Origin: Candidatus Faecousia faecigallinarum
GTDB lineage: Bacteria > Bacillota > Clostridia > Oscillospirales > Oscillospiraceae
DNA length: 40,426 bases
Direction of reading: 5' to 3'
Assembly: GCA_018712145.1 (NCBI GenBank)
Contig: DVHJ01000022.1
Location: 1-40,426 of the forward strand
This document shows, piece by piece, positions 40,307-40,426 of the stretch (position 1 is its first letter; each line of letters starts with the position of its first letter). Under the pieces are notes generated by a model that had not been told where the DNA came from, searched no databases, and saw nothing but the letters and a program-made list of their open reading frames with translations. Both the position numbers and the translations under genes were made by a program.

Positions 40307-40426
40307 GCGCCGTTTCCGGATAAACAGACAGCAGCCGCAGAAATTTTGTCCGCTCATGGGGGACAATGTTTTTTTCGTGCATAGGGATTATGTCAATTAC
40401 CGGAGAAGGAAAAAAGCCCGGGGAAA

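Overview
The window looks like a chromosomal segment of a spore-forming, GC-rich member of the Clostridia, most likely the Oscillospiraceae/Ruminococcaceae group. The grounds are Spo0A, a YlmC/YmxH sporulation protein, RNase J, WhiA, a YqhQ-type DUF1385 protein, a DUF1540 and a DUF5685 protein, a Cys T-box leader, and Gram-positive ribosome binding sites and lipoproteins. No phage, plasmid, transposase or CRISPR genes are visible. The genus assignment is inference from gene content only.

Left part (1-16,982), mostly minus strand. A cluster resembling Bacillus subtilis ydjGHI (TPM-domain protein, double zinc-ribbon membrane protein, SPFH protein with four zinc ribbons) also contains a small lipoprotein and has no pspA. 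Next come RNase J, a VanW-family membrane protein (plus strand, apparent ATT start), a signal-less Cu/Zn superoxide dismutase divergent from a lipoprotein, and an MBL-fold hydrolase. A solitary 5S rRNA gene follows with its own promoter and terminator, then a brkB-DUF5685-dnaJ operon and a DUF1540 mini-protein behind a sigma-G-like promoter. Rpe overlaps the 3' end of spo0A tail to tail, and the part ends with YlmC/YmxH behind a sigma-E-like promoter.

Middle part (17,805-32,068), all plus strand. This is a tightly packed run: murB, whiA, dnaE, FG-GAP-like lipoprotein, OmpR-type regulator, sensor kinase, yqhQ, prmC, recA, recX, rimO, pgsA. Gaps are 0-20 bp or overlaps, except 123 bp after dnaE, where a good internal promoter sits. 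It mixes cell wall, cell division/gene control, replication, repair, translation and phospholipid synthesis.

Right part (33,148-39,422), plus strand. A T-box leader, probably tRNA-Cys responsive, precedes cysE-cysS-polA-rimI-tsaD. The last four genes are joined by successive 4-bp ATGA overlaps, so Pol I and the t6A/acetylation genes lie in a cysteine-sensing transcription unit.

Between these blocks the non-coding DNA is dominated by a family of about 185-bp, largely palindromic repeats with ends CATGTCATTGCGA. At least twelve full or partial copies lie at 83-450, 9064-9199, 17140-17692, 32138-33103 and 39554-40124. They produce spurious short reading frames and should not be annotated as proteins. 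One copy carries a nested structured insertion, and a roughly 105-bp segment next to these elements occurs twice in inverted orientation 7.6 kb apart. This repeat family is the least explained structure in the window.
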